From the NCBI RefSeq assembly GCF_029433115.1, contig NZ_JARNTV010000006.1:1-64000 (forward strand): a DNA stretch of 64,000 bases, in the 5' to 3' direction. Within the stretch, counting starts at the first letter, position 1; each line of letters opens with the position of its first letter. This document shows positions 1 through 8,495 of this stretch, one piece after another. Below the pieces are notes generated by a model. It was not told where the DNA came from and made no database searches. It saw nothing but the letters and a program-made list of their open reading frames with translations. Position numbers and translations under genes: made by a program. Source of the stretch: Sphingomonas sp. AOB5 (GTDB taxonomy: Bacteria; Pseudomonadota; Alphaproteobacteria; Sphingomonadales; Sphingomonadaceae).

Positions 1-76
1 CCGTCCCCCGCGCGGCCCCTCCGGTGGCCGCGGCAAGCCCTCGGGCAAGCCGCGCACCCCGCGGACCCGCAAGTAA
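1..76 (+). CDS. 3' end of probable RluB/RsuA-type pseudouridine synthase (partial)
   Basis: Only the last 24 codons are inside the window. They encode an Arg/Gly/Pro/Lys-rich tail that ends ...PRTPRTRK and stops with TAA at 74-76. Such basic, low-complexity tails are typical of alphaproteobacterial 23S rRNA pseudouridine synthases of the RsuA/RluB family, which often sit directly before rsmD. The TAATG overlap with rsmD (the A at 76 is shared) indicates translational coupling. The family assignment rests on tail composition and the neighbour only. The catalytic domain is outside the window, so another basic-tailed protein is possible. Confidence 0.45.
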   Translation, partial: RPPRGPSGGRGKPSGKPRTPRTRK

Positions 77-615
77 TGCGCATCATCGCCGGCACATGGC
101 GCGGCCGTCCGCTCGTCGCGCCGAAGGGGGATGCCACCCGCCCCACTGCCGACCGCACCCGCGAAGCGCTGTTCTCGATGCTGGTCAGCCGCGTTGGCAG
201 CTTCGAGGATCTGGCCGTCGCCGATCTCTTCGCGGGCAGCGGTGCGCTCGGCCTCGAGGCGCTGTCGCGCGGCGCGGCCACCTGCCTGTTCGTCGAGCAG
301 GACAAGGCCGCACTCGAAGCGCTGAAGACCAATGTCGCCAAGCTCGGTGCAAAGGCCGATATCCGCGCTACCTCGGTCATGGCCCTCGGCCCCGCACCGA
401 AACCGCTCGACCTGATCCTGATGGACCCGCCCTACGGCACCGGTGCCGGATCAGTCGCGCTCGACAAGCTCGCCCGCCTCGGCTGGACCGGCCCGGCGAC
501 ATGGGTCAGCATCGAGACGCAGAAGGACGAGGAAGTCGAGATCGCCGGCTTCGAGATCGACGCCACCCGCGTCTACGGCAAGGCCCGCCTGACCCTGCTG
601 CGCACCACCCAATAG
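76..615 (+). CDS. rsmD: 16S rRNA (guanine(966)-N2)-methyltransferase RsmD
   Basis: RsmD methylates N2 of G966 in 16S rRNA using S-adenosylmethionine, late in 30S assembly. The 179-residue length is normal for the family. The N-terminus MRIIAGTWRGRPL and TRPTADRTREALF are family hallmarks. The SAM-binding motif DLFAGSGALGLEALSRGA lies at about residues 50-67, and the catalytic DPPYG at about 117-121. The start codon overlaps the stop of the preceding gene, so the two are probably translated as a pair of rRNA modification enzymes. A 31-bp inverted repeat follows immediately and may end the transcript. Confidence 0.96.
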   Translation: MRIIAGTWRGRPLVAPKGDATRPTADRTREALFSMLVSRVGSFEDLAVADLFAGSGALGLEALSRGAATCLFVEQDKAALEALKTNVAKLGAKADIRATSVMALGPAPKPLDLILMDPPYGTGAGSVALDKLARLGWTGPATWVSIETQKDEEVEIAGFEIDATRVYGKARLTLLRTTQ

Positions 616-727
616 CCGTCACCCCGGCCGAAGTGCCGGGGTCCACCGGGAGACGAGGGCGAAGCAAGAGGCTCATGGGTCAGCCCGCGAGGCTGAGTGG
701 ACCCCGGCACTTCGGCCGGGGTGACGG
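616..727. repeat. Paired-hairpin inverted repeat (REP-like)
   Basis: A perfect 31-bp inverted repeat has arms at 616-646 and 697-727, separated by 50 bp. Each arm is itself a hairpin, with ACCCCGGC and its near-complement flanking a CGAA-type loop. It fills the space between the 3' ends of rsmD and the convergent MFS gene. It could act as a bidirectional transcription terminator or mRNA stabiliser. No transposase is nearby. Related two-hairpin elements occur at 2321-2393, 14299-14374 and 46014-46090. Confidence 0.85.
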
Positions 728-729
728 AA

Positions 730-2007
730 TCAGTCCACCACCCGCTTCGGCAGAAACGCCAGCCCGATGGTGCTCAAAATCCCGGCCGCGGCCAGATAAT
801 AGCCGACCAGTCCGATCCCGCCCTGCTTCACCAAAGTCTCGGCGATCAGCGGGGTCAGCCCGCCGCCGATGATTCCGGCCAGATTGAACGTCACCGACAC
901 GCCGGTATAGCGCACCCGCGCCGGGAACAGGCTGGGCAGCCAGCCGCCGAGCGGGCCATAGACCAGCCCCATCACGAACAGCGCCAGCGCCAGCCATGCG
1001 AACACGCTCCACAGCGTCCCGCCGATCATCAGCGCGCTCATCAGCAGACCCGCCGCCATCGTCGCGACAAAGCCCCAGCGCAGCACGCCGCTGCCCCCGG
1101 CTTTGCTCTTGTCCGCCCAGGTGCAGGCGACGACGATGCCCAGCGCCATGAACAGGATCGCGACCAGCTCGACGGCCAAGAACGTCTCGCGGTCATAGCC
1201 CAGCGTCTTCGTGCCATATCCGATGATGAACACCGTCGAGATGTAGAACATCGCGAAACAGGCCACCGCGCCTACTGTGCCCGCCAGTGTCGGGCGCAGG
1301 TGATCGCGCAGCAGCTCGCCGATCGGCACCCGCGGCGGCGGCGCCTTTTGCTGGGCCTCGACGAAGTCCGGCGTCTCGGTGATCTTCAGCCGCACCCACA
1401 GGCCCACACCCACCAGCACGGCGCTCGCCAGGAACGGGATGCGCCAGCCCCAGTCGCGGAACTGGTCGTCGGTGAGGATCATGCCCAGGATCAGGAAAAA
1501 GCCATTGGCGGCGATGAAGCCCACCGGCGCGCCCATCGGCGGGAAGCTGCCATAGCGGTAATACCAGCCCTTCGGCGCATTCTCGACCGCGAGCAGGCTC
1601 GCCCCGCCCCATTCGCCGCCAAGGCCAAAGCCCTGCCCGAACCGCATGATCGACAGCAGGATCGGCGCAGTGATCCCGATCATCGCATAGGTCGGCAGGA
1701 AGGCGATCAGCACGGTCGAGACGCCCATCAGCATCAGCGACGCGACGAGGGTCGACTTGCGCCCCATCCGGTCGCCGAAATGGCCGAACACGATCCCGCC
1801 CAGCGGCCGCGCGAAAAAGGCGATGCTGAAGCTGGCATAGGACAGCAACGTCGCCACGCCCGGATCCTCAGCCGGGAAGAACAGCGCCGGAAACACCAAA
1901 GCCGCCGCGGTCGCATAGATGTAGAAGTCGTAGAATTCGACCGCGGTGCCGACCAGGCTCGCGGACAGGATGCGCCGATGCGACGCGGGCACGGTTTCTG
2001 CGGTCAA
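730..2007 (-). CDS. MFS transporter, metabolite:H+ symporter (MHS) type
   Basis: A 425-residue inner-membrane carrier with about 12 hydrophobic segments. The MFS signature GDRMGRK follows the second helix. The N-terminal SLVGTAVEFYDFYIY and the RFGQGFGLGGEWGGA stretch are typical of the MHS subfamily (ProP, KgtP, ShiA, PcaK relatives), which take up carboxylates, aromatic acids or osmolytes with protons. The start is TTG, chosen because a strong GGGAGAGG ribosome-binding site lies just upstream and no in-frame ATG fits the N-terminus. Substrate cannot be read from sequence. Transcription converges with rsmD across the inverted repeat. Confidence 0.9.
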   Translation of the reverse strand: MTAETVPASHRRILSASLVGTAVEFYDFYIYATAAALVFPALFFPAEDPGVATLLSYASFSIAFFARPLGGIVFGHFGDRMGRKSTLVASLMLMGVSTVLIAFLPTYAMIGITAPILLSIMRFGQGFGLGGEWGGASLLAVENAPKGWYYRYGSFPPMGAPVGFIAANGFFLILGMILTDDQFRDWGWRIPFLASAVLVGVGLWVRLKITETPDFVEAQQKAPPPRVPIGELLRDHLRPTLAGTVGAVACFAMFYISTVFIIGYGTKTLGYDRETFLAVELVAILFMALGIVVACTWADKSKAGGSGVLRWGFVATMAAGLLMSALMIGGTLWSVFAWLALALFVMGLVYGPLGGWLPSLFPARVRYTGVSVTFNLAGIIGGGLTPLIAETLVKQGGIGLVGYYLAAAGILSTIGLAFLPKRVVD

Positions 2008-2143
2008 TTCGCCTCTCCCATGCTGCGCGTCGTCGCGATTGCAGGGGTCGGGGTCAAGCCTCGTTCATCTGCGCGACAGCCAAGCGAACCTATCCGTCAT
2101 GCACCCGGCCGAACAGGCCTGCATCGACGCAAGGGAGGCGGGA

Positions 2144-2311
2144 ATGCACTACGACACGAGGAAAAGACTGGCCGTCGGCGTGCTGTTCGCAATCGCCGCC
2201 GGTGCACTGGTGTGGTTCTCGAACCCGGTCGACCGGATCAAGGCCGATGTCCGCGCCGACACCAACGGCTTCGTGCTCAGCCTGGAATATACCTCGCGCC
2301 TTCTGGGTTAA
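2144..2311 (+). CDS. Small single-pass membrane protein, 55 aa, unknown function
   Basis: The ATG at 2144 is preceded by a strong AGGGAGG ribosome-binding site. The product starts MHYDTRKR, followed by one hydrophobic helix (LAVGVLFAIAAGALVWF, about residues 9-25) and a polar tail of about 30 residues. The basic N-terminus suggests a cytoplasmic N-end with the tail in the periplasm, or an uncleaved signal anchor. I do not recognise the family. It sits alone, divergent from the MFS gene and followed by a paired-hairpin repeat at 2321. Confidence 0.6.
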   Translation: MHYDTRKRLAVGVLFAIAAGALVWFSNPVDRIKADVRADTNGFVLSLEYTSRLLG

Positions 2312-2320
2312 CTCTCCGCC

Positions 2321-2393
2321 GTGCTCCGGCGAAGGCCGGAGCGTTGGAGAGATTGGGAACAGATCGCCACGGCTCCGGCCTTCGCCGGAGCAC
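2321..2393. repeat. Paired-hairpin inverted repeat with GAAG loops
   Basis: Two perfect 22-nt inverted arms at 2321-2342 and 2372-2393 are each a CTCCGGC-GAAG-GCCGGAG hairpin. The same 22-nt arm sequence recurs exactly at 14299-14320 and 14353-14374, so this is a dispersed genomic repeat rather than a one-off terminator. It lies between the small membrane protein gene and the convergent lipoprotein gene. Confidence 0.88.
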
Positions 2394-2429
2394 AGCTACT
2401 TTGTCACAACCGGATAAGACGGGTCGGCG

Positions 2430-3047
2430 TCACGGCCCGCAGGTCCAAAACCCCTCGATCACCCGCTTCGCGCCATCCGCGCGATCATAGGTCAGCGTCG
2501 CCGGAACCGCCGGCGACTCCCCGCCGCCAACCACCTTCGCACCCGTCGGTGCAATGCGGACGGTCTTGCCCTTGCCCGCAAAGGTCGCCCCGCGAACCAT
2601 CGCATTGAACCCGCCCGGCGCGCTCACCGCCTCGACATAATCGCCGACCTTCACCACGCCGAAGGACGGATCCTTGGTCCCGGCATTGCCCTTCGCCAAC
2701 AGCAGCGGGGACACCCCCGTCGAAGTCGCAAAGCTGCACGCCAGTTCGCCGTCCAGCTTCGCACCCTCGATATCCACAGCAGTCAGCGTCGAAAGCACGA
2801 TCGCCGATCCATCCCCACCTTCCGTCTCGCTCGAAACATTCCCGGCGGGCGCGCCATTGTCGGGCAGCGGCACCGTGCCCGTAGCCTCGCCGATATTCAC
2901 CTCGGTGATCACCGGCACATCCTCGGCGCCGTTGGTGACATTGCCCTGCGGCGAGCAGGCGGCGACCAGCGCCACAGCGGCAAGGCCGCACAGGGTCCGG
3001 ACCAATACCGGCAGACGGGCCGGCTTCCGATCATGGTTCGCGATCAT
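2430..3047 (-). CDS. Hypothetical lipoprotein, 205 aa
   Basis: The N-terminus carries a basic region, a hydrophobic stretch and the lipobox LVAAC (about residues 27-31). The mature protein should therefore be diacylglyceryl-anchored in the envelope. After the Cys follows a Pro/Ser/Glu/Gly-rich linker and a compact C-terminal domain ending in FWTCGP, with Cys residues that could form a disulphide. No enzyme motif is seen. The family is unknown to me. The start at the ATG in MIANHDRKP has no clear ribosome-binding site, so a later start is possible. The next gene downstream on the same strand is far, so it is probably monocistronic. Confidence 0.75.
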   Translation of the reverse strand: MIANHDRKPARLPVLVRTLCGLAAVALVAACSPQGNVTNGAEDVPVITEVNIGEATGTVPLPDNGAPAGNVSSETEGGDGSAIVLSTLTAVDIEGAKLDGELACSFATSTGVSPLLLAKGNAGTKDPSFGVVKVGDYVEAVSAPGGFNAMVRGATFAGKGKTVRIAPTGAKVVGGGESPAVPATLTYDRADGAKRVIEGFWTCGP

Positions 3048-3184
3048 CGCGCAAACACGATCCACACCAACCTCGGGTTCCACGGCGCACGCCCGGCCGC
3101 GCCGGAAAAGCGGCCACCGGACGCCACAAAAGGAAAGGCCGGGCGTGAACCCGGCCTTCCCGAAACTTGCGAATGCTTGGGCGA

Positions 3185-4825
3185 TCAGTGCGCGCCGCTC
3201 GCCTGAACCGCCGTCAGCAGCAGCCAGTAGAGACCGCCCGAAAGCGCCATCGCCACCGGCAGCGTCAGCAGCCATGCCGCAGCCAGTTGCATCAGCGTCC
3301 TCGCCTGAAGCCCCGCGCCATTGGCGACCGAAGCACCGGCCACGCCCGAGGACAGGATATGCGTCGTCGAAACCGGCAGGCCCAGACGGTCCGCCGACAG
3401 GATCGTCGCCGCGGCCACGATCTCGGCCGACGCGCCCATGCCATAGGTCATGTGGCTCTTGCCGATCTTCTCGCCCACGGTGATCACGATCCGCTTCCAG
3501 CCGATCATGGTGCCAAGGCCCAGCGCGATCGCCACCACGATCTTCACCCACAGCGGAATGAAGCGCGTGCCGGCTTCCAGCTTCGACTGGAACCCCTTCA
3601 CCGCAGCCTTGTCGCTATCGGTGAAGTCCGACGGCGGCTTCTTGTCGACCAGCCTCAGGCTGTCGAGCACCAGATACATGTCGTTGCGGACGTTCGAGGT
3701 CGCTTCGGCCGGCACCGCGCTCAGCGAGCCATAGCCCTGCACCCGCGCGGTCAGGTCACGCGACAGCGACTCGAGCGCGGCAAAGGTCTGCGGCGCTTCG
3801 ATCTTGCGGTTCTGCAGCGCGCTGGTCAGCGAGGCGCGGGCCTGATCCACCGGAATGTCGATCGTACCGCTGCGCGCGTCGAACACGGCGGTCGCGGTAT
3901 TTGCGCTCTGGACGAAGGCCGGGGTCTCGCTGGCGGGCAGCGTGCGGTTCAGCGCATAGGCGGTGGGCGCGCAGCCGATCAGGATCAGCATGATCAGACC
4001 CATGCCCTTCTGGCCGTCGTTCGATCCATGGCTGAACGACACGGCGGTACAGGTCAGGATCAGCAGCGCGCGGATGCCCTTGGGCGGCGGCGTATTGCCT
4101 TCCGGCGCCTTGTACAGCTTGGGATTGCGCACCAGCATCTTGAGCACGAAGAACAGCAGCACCGCGGCGAAGAAGCCGATCAGCGGCGCCATCCACAGGC
4201 CCGTCAGCACCTTCTGCGCCTGGCTCCAGTCCACGCCAGCCGTGCCGCCGCGCGAACCGGCCTGGATCAGCTGGTTGGCAAAGCCCACGCCCAGCACCGA
4301 TCCGATCAGCGTGTGGCTCGAGCTGTTGGGCAGGCCGACATACCAGGTGGCGAGGTTCCACAGCACGGCCGCCAGCAGCAGCGCGAAGATCATCGCGAAG
4401 CCAGCGGCGCTGCCCACGTTGAGGATCAGGTCCACCGGCAACAGCGTGATGATCGAGTAAGCGACTGCGCCGCTGGCGAACATCACGCCCAGAAAGTTGA
4501 AGAAGCCCGACCAAACGACCGCGAAATGCGCCGGCATCGAATTTGTGTAGATCACCGTCGCAACGGCGTTCGCGGTATCGTGAAACCCGTTCACGAACTC
4601 GAATCCCAGCGCGATCAGCAGCGCCACCGCCAGGAATGCGAACACGCCCAGCGCGAGATGCTCCCCGGCCATCGCCGTGTCGGTCATCACGCTCCATCCC
4701 GCAAAAAGCAAACCGCCGATCAGAAGACCGGCGAAGAGCAGCTTTGCGAGGGGGTGGGTTTCGTAATCGAATCGAGGGGCCGTGGGCGTTTCAGCCTGTG
4801 GGGCCTGGTCAAGTGCGAGCGCCAT
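3185..4825 (-). CDS. Pit-family inorganic phosphate permease
   Basis: A 546-residue inner-membrane Pit-type carrier that co-transports phosphate as a neutral metal-phosphate complex or with H+. The paired Pit signatures are present: GFEFVNGFHDTANAVAT near residue 85, and GLPVSTTHILSSGVAGA in the C-terminal half. SFSHGSNDGQKGMGLI is also typical. A central hydrophilic insert of about 130 residues separates the two membrane halves. The start is ATG in MALALDQ, and upstream in-frame codons are poorly conserved in type. A triple TGTCA array upstream suggests PhoB control. A phoU-like partner gene, often adjacent to pit, is not seen here. Confidence 0.93.
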   Translation of the reverse strand: MALALDQAPQAETPTAPRFDYETHPLAKLLFAGLLIGGLLFAGWSVMTDTAMAGEHLALGVFAFLAVALLIALGFEFVNGFHDTANAVATVIYTNSMPAHFAVVWSGFFNFLGVMFASGAVAYSIITLLPVDLILNVGSAAGFAMIFALLLAAVLWNLATWYVGLPNSSSHTLIGSVLGVGFANQLIQAGSRGGTAGVDWSQAQKVLTGLWMAPLIGFFAAVLLFFVLKMLVRNPKLYKAPEGNTPPPKGIRALLILTCTAVSFSHGSNDGQKGMGLIMLILIGCAPTAYALNRTLPASETPAFVQSANTATAVFDARSGTIDIPVDQARASLTSALQNRKIEAPQTFAALESLSRDLTARVQGYGSLSAVPAEATSNVRNDMYLVLDSLRLVDKKPPSDFTDSDKAAVKGFQSKLEAGTRFIPLWVKIVVAIALGLGTMIGWKRIVITVGEKIGKSHMTYGMGASAEIVAAATILSADRLGLPVSTTHILSSGVAGASVANGAGLQARTLMQLAAAWLLTLPVAMALSGGLYWLLLTAVQASGAH

Positions 4826-4851
4826 GATGCGCCGCCTCTGGCTGGGACGTG

Positions 4852-4878
4852 TGACAGTGTGATGACATATCGATGACA
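4852..4878 (-). promoter_or_regulatory. Putative PHO box array upstream of pit permease
   Basis: Three TGTCA cores (TGACA on the plus strand at 4852, 4863 and 4874) are spaced exactly 11 bp apart. Read toward the permease gene they give TTGTCAT-N4-ATGTCAT-N4-CTGTCAC. PhoB dimers bind 11-bp direct repeats of CTGTCAT type, so this looks like two overlapping half-site pairs, 27-53 bp before the permease start codon. Binding itself is inference. The proximity to the start would allow either activation from a promoter reading leftward or repression. Confidence 0.6.
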
Positions 4879-4960
4879 ATATGAGGATCGTTACGCGCCC
4901 GCCTCCATGGCCACTCCTCGGCGCTTGCCACCCCGGCGCGCGTTCCCTAACTGTTCGCCG

Positions 4961-7279
4961 ATGTCCGCCCCCGTCGATACCCAGGATCCGCCCTATCTCC
5001 GCGGGCTCAACGCGCCGCAGCGCGAAGCCGTGCTCACCACCGAAGGCCCGGTCCTCGTCCTCGCCGGCGCCGGCACGGGCAAGACCGCCGCGCTCACCGC
5101 GCGCCTCGCCCATCTGCTATGGACGCGGAAGGCCTATCCCAGCGAAATCCTCTCGGTCACCTTCACCAATCGCGCCGCGCGCGAGATGAAGGAGCGCGTC
5201 CACCGCCTCGTCGGCGATGCGGTCGAGGGCATGCCCTGGCTCGGCACCTTCCACGCGATCGGCGCGAAGATGCTCCGCCGCCATGCCGAGCTGGTCGGGC
5301 TCCAGTCGAACTTCACCATCCTCGATACCGACGATCAGCTCCGCCTGCTGAAACAGCTCATCACCGCCGAGGAACTGGACGAGAAGCGCTGGCCCGCCCG
5401 CCAGCTCGCGGGGCTCATCGACAGCTGGAAGAACAAGGGCCTCACGCCCGATATGCTCGATGCCGGCGAGAGCGAGCAATATGCCAATGGCCGCGGCAAA
5501 AGCCTCTACGCCGCCTATCAGGATCGCCTCCGCACCCTCAACGCCTGCGATTTCGGCGACCTGCTGCTCCACATGCTCGTCATCCTGCGCAAGCATCGCG
5601 ACGTGCTGGAGCAATATCAACAGCGCTTCCGCTACATCATGGTCGACGAGTATCAGGACACCAACAGCGTCCAGTATCTCTGGCTCCGCCTCCTCGCGCA
5701 GGAGCGCAAGAACATCTGCTGCGTCGGCGACGACGACCAGTCGATCTACTCCTGGCGCGGCGCGCAGGTGGAAAATATCCTGAAGTTCGAAAAGGACTTC
5801 CCCGGCGCGAAGGTGATCCGGCTCGAGCAGAATTACCGCTCCACGCCGCACATCCTTGCCGCCGCATCGGGCGTGATCGCCAACAATGGCAGCCGCCTCG
5901 GCAAGACGCTGTGGACCGAGCATTCGGAAGGCGAGAAGGTCAAGGTCCTCGGCGTGTGGGACGGGCCCGAGGAAGCCCGCCGCGTCGGCGAGGAGATCGA
6001 AGGCGCGCAACGCGGCGGCCTCTCCCTCGACGCCATGGCGATCCTCGTCCGCGCCCAGCACCAGACCCGCGAGTTCGAAGACCGCTTCATCGCGATCGGC
6101 CTGCCCTATCGCATCGTCGGCGGCTTCCGCTTCTACGAACGCGCCGAAATCCGCGACGCCCTCGCCTATCTGCGCACCGTCGCCCAGCCGGCGGACGACC
6201 TCGCCTTCGAACGCATCGTCAACACGCCCAAACGCGGCCTCGGCGACAAGGCGCTGGCGAAAGTCCATATGCTCGCCCGTGCCGAACAGCTTCCGCTGAC
6301 CGTCGCCGCCGCGCGCATCCTCGATACCGACGAACTGACGCCACAGGCCCGCCGCAGCCTCGGCAACCTTGTCGGCGACATCGCCCGCTGGCGCGCGATG
6401 GGCGACACCCTGCCCCATCCCGAACTGGCCCGCATCATCCTCGACGAGAGCGGCTATACCGCGATGTGGCAGGCCGATCGCACCGCCGAAGCCGCCGGGC
6501 GCCTCGAAAACCTCAACGAACTCGTCCGCGCGATGGAGGAATACGAGTCCCTCACCGCCTTCCTCGAGCATGTCAGCCTCGTGATGGACAACGAAGCCCA
6601 GGCCGATGAGCCCAAGGTCACCATCATGACCATCCACGCGGCCAAGGGTCTGGAATTCGACACCGTCTTCCTCGCCGGCTGGGAGGAAGGCATCTTCCCC
6701 TCGCAGCGCTCGCTCGACGAAGGCGGCCTCGCCAGCCTCGAGGAGGAACGCCGCCTCGCCTATGTCGCGATCACCCGCGCCCGCCGCCTCGCGACGATCC
6801 TCCACGCCGCCAATCGCCGCATCTATGGCCAGTGGACCAGCAGCATCCCCAGCCGCTTCGTCGCCGAGCTTCCGGCCGAGCACCACACCAGCGAATCCAC
6901 CATGACCGGCGGCGCCTCGCTATGGCAGGCCAACTGGAGCGACCGCAGCGATCCCTTCGCCGACGTCGCGAGAGGCACCGGCCGCGGCCCCGGCTGGCAA
7001 CGCGCCGCGGGCACCACCAGCGCCTACGACCCCAAGCAACCCGGCGGCAGCTTCACCAGCCGAACCTTCACCCGCGAAGCCCCCCGCGTCCTCGAAAGCC
7101 GCGCCTCCGCGGTAAGTTTCGGCGCCAAACCCCGCGACGACCTGTCCCTGGGCATGCGCGTGTTCCACCAGAAGTTCGGCTACGGCGCGATCGTGGAGAT
7201 CGAGGGGAACAAGCTGGAGATCGACTTCGAGACTGCGGGACGGAAGCGGGTGATGGATTCGTTTGTTACGGTGGGGTAG
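4961..7279 (+). CDS. UvrD/PcrA/Rep-type ATP-dependent DNA helicase
   Basis: A 772-residue superfamily 1A 3'-5' DNA helicase. It carries all expected motifs: Walker A AGAGTGKTAAL near residue 37, TFTNRAAREM, Walker B VDEYQDTN, GDDDQSIYSWRGA, the motif IV-V region, TIHAAKGLEFDTVF and YVAITRAR. The C-terminal end, RVFHQKFGYGAIVEIEGN, is the Tudor-like tail of PcrA/UvrD that contacts RNA polymerase in relatives. The likely roles are nucleotide-excision and mismatch repair, or clearing stalled polymerases. I chose the ATG at 4961 (MSAPVDTQ) over an in-frame ATG at 4907 because the extra 18 residues are basic and unlike the family. Confidence 0.95.
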   Translation: MSAPVDTQDPPYLRGLNAPQREAVLTTEGPVLVLAGAGTGKTAALTARLAHLLWTRKAYPSEILSVTFTNRAAREMKERVHRLVGDAVEGMPWLGTFHAIGAKMLRRHAELVGLQSNFTILDTDDQLRLLKQLITAEELDEKRWPARQLAGLIDSWKNKGLTPDMLDAGESEQYANGRGKSLYAAYQDRLRTLNACDFGDLLLHMLVILRKHRDVLEQYQQRFRYIMVDEYQDTNSVQYLWLRLLAQERKNICCVGDDDQSIYSWRGAQVENILKFEKDFPGAKVIRLEQNYRSTPHILAAASGVIANNGSRLGKTLWTEHSEGEKVKVLGVWDGPEEARRVGEEIEGAQRGGLSLDAMAILVRAQHQTREFEDRFIAIGLPYRIVGGFRFYERAEIRDALAYLRTVAQPADDLAFERIVNTPKRGLGDKALAKVHMLARAEQLPLTVAAARILDTDELTPQARRSLGNLVGDIARWRAMGDTLPHPELARIILDESGYTAMWQADRTAEAAGRLENLNELVRAMEEYESLTAFLEHVSLVMDNEAQADEPKVTIMTIHAAKGLEFDTVFLAGWEEGIFPSQRSLDEGGLASLEEERRLAYVAITRARRLATILHAANRRIYGQWTSSIPSRFVAELPAEHHTSESTMTGGASLWQANWSDRSDPFADVARGTGRGPGWQRAAGTTSAYDPKQPGGSFTSRTFTREAPRVLESRASAVSFGAKPRDDLSLGMRVFHQKFGYGAIVEIEGNKLEIDFETAGRKRVMDSFVTVG

Positions 7280-7314
7280 CGTTGACCAAGTCTTGAATAC
7301 GAGTGAGCCAGTCT

Positions 7315-8316
7315 ATGTCAGATCCCGATAGCTCTGTTCCAGCTGTTGCAACTGGCGCATCGACATGGATTGTTGGTATTCCAAAGGCTCTCATACCTTC
7401 GAGCCTCAAGGCGGTTGATCGTCTGATCGGTGCAGCTGTTGATTATCCAGTAGCGCTAATCGAGCAAAAAACGGCACAAATTAAGACGAAGACAGCTGCA
7501 TTAGCGCTCGTCGAGTCTTCGATTGCATCGGTTGCTGCGAGCGAAGCATCTGGTGATTCCGACATCGTTCGACGGGCAGTAGAGACGCTAGTCCGCAAAG
7601 AATACAGAAGGCAAGACAACCGAGAGGCTGTGGTTTCTGAATCGATCCTTCTTCTAAAGGAATCCATATCAGAAAATACAGCATCAAATATTACTCCAGA
7701 AGAGCTTGATGACGATTGGTTGAATATTTTCGAGCGATATATCGAGGACGCATCTACAGATAGAATGAGGAGTGTCTGGAGTAGAGTTTTATCCGGGGAA
7801 ATCCGCAAACCTGGTCGATTTTCGGTTAGAACACTCCGATTTCTATCGGAGTTTTCTCAAGCAGACGCAATATTGTTCGAAAGCATTGCAAGCTTTTTTA
7901 TGAATGATTTTATGCCGAAATCTCTATCCAAATATAATGAAGATATCACTCCGCTATTACATTTGGAAGCCGCCGGCCTTATAAACATTGGTTCCGGATC
8001 AGGACTTGAACAAAGGTGGAATTTTTCTCCTAACGGCTTCATATTCCTTCAGGAAGGAGAATTAGTATTATCACTGAAAGGCGATCCTGGATTGCAGATA
8101 TCTTGTCAGATTTACGCCCTCACACCTTTAGGTTGCGAACTTATTCATCTTCTTCCCAATAGGGATACGAAGGAAGTTATGCGTAGCGTTGGCAGAGCAC
8201 TCCGTTCGCAAAAGATCGCTTCCGCCCATATTTGCGTGGTGGATAACGACGATCGGGTCGTTCCAATCGAGATGCTTTGGGATGATACCGCCGGGGACAC
8301 AATCGAGAATTCCTAG
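7315..8316 (+). CDS. DUF2806-like protein, AT-rich, probably acquired
   Basis: A 333-residue soluble protein. The middle holds the sequence pattern I associate with DUF2806: DDDWLNIFERYIEDAS followed by SVWSRVLSGEIRKPG and FSVRTLRFLSEFS. A C-terminal half rich in beta-type sequence follows. Function is unknown. Base composition and codon choice (many A/T third positions, for example in the 7861-7960 stretch) differ sharply from every neighbour, which points to horizontal transfer. It follows the helicase stop by 35 bp. The ATG at 7315 is preferred over a GTG at 7303. It could be a lone accessory or defence-type gene, but no partner gene is seen. Confidence 0.7.
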   Translation: MSDPDSSVPAVATGASTWIVGIPKALIPSSLKAVDRLIGAAVDYPVALIEQKTAQIKTKTAALALVESSIASVAASEASGDSDIVRRAVETLVRKEYRRQDNREAVVSESILLLKESISENTASNITPEELDDDWLNIFERYIEDASTDRMRSVWSRVLSGEIRKPGRFSVRTLRFLSEFSQADAILFESIASFFMNDFMPKSLSKYNEDITPLLHLEAAGLINIGSGSGLEQRWNFSPNGFIFLQEGELVLSLKGDPGLQISCQIYALTPLGCELIHLLPNRDTKEVMRSVGRALRSQKIASAHICVVDNDDRVVPIEMLWDDTAGDTIENS

Positions 8317-8336
8317 ATCAATGAATTCCGATATAG

Positions 8337-8495
8337 TCACCAACTTGCGAGCCCACCGAAACGGCGAAGATATGGCAACCTATCGACCCGGTTCTGCTCG
8401 ACGCGCTCAACAGAAAGATGCAGATACAGACCGAATTCGCAAGGCATTTCATTCGCCATATGCGTTATGATGCCGATATTGGGCGTCTAGACTGA
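8337..8495 (+). pseudogene. Possible 3' remnant of a gene without start
   Basis: An open frame with no good initiation codon in its first part translates to a protein-like stretch. It runs through QPIDPVLLDALNRKMQ and TEFARHFIRHMRYDADIGRLD, then stops with TGA at 8493-8495. GC-rich third positions at 8385-8411 resemble the host genome rather than the AT-rich insert before it. It may be the tail of a host gene disrupted by the acquisition of the DUF2806-like gene. An in-frame ATG at 8418 could in principle start a 25-residue peptide. Another frame from 8321 to 8470 is also open, so this call is tentative. Confidence 0.3.

Noticed and set aside
697..2490. Long plus-strand open frame opposite the MHS transporter
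   Set aside because: Composition is Gln/Arg/His-rich without domain pattern, and the minus-strand protein is a clear MFS carrier.
8321..8470. 49-codon ORF starting just after the DUF2806-like gene
   Set aside because: The peptide has no protein-like pattern and no ribosome-binding site. A different frame over the same bases looks more like a real gene remnant.
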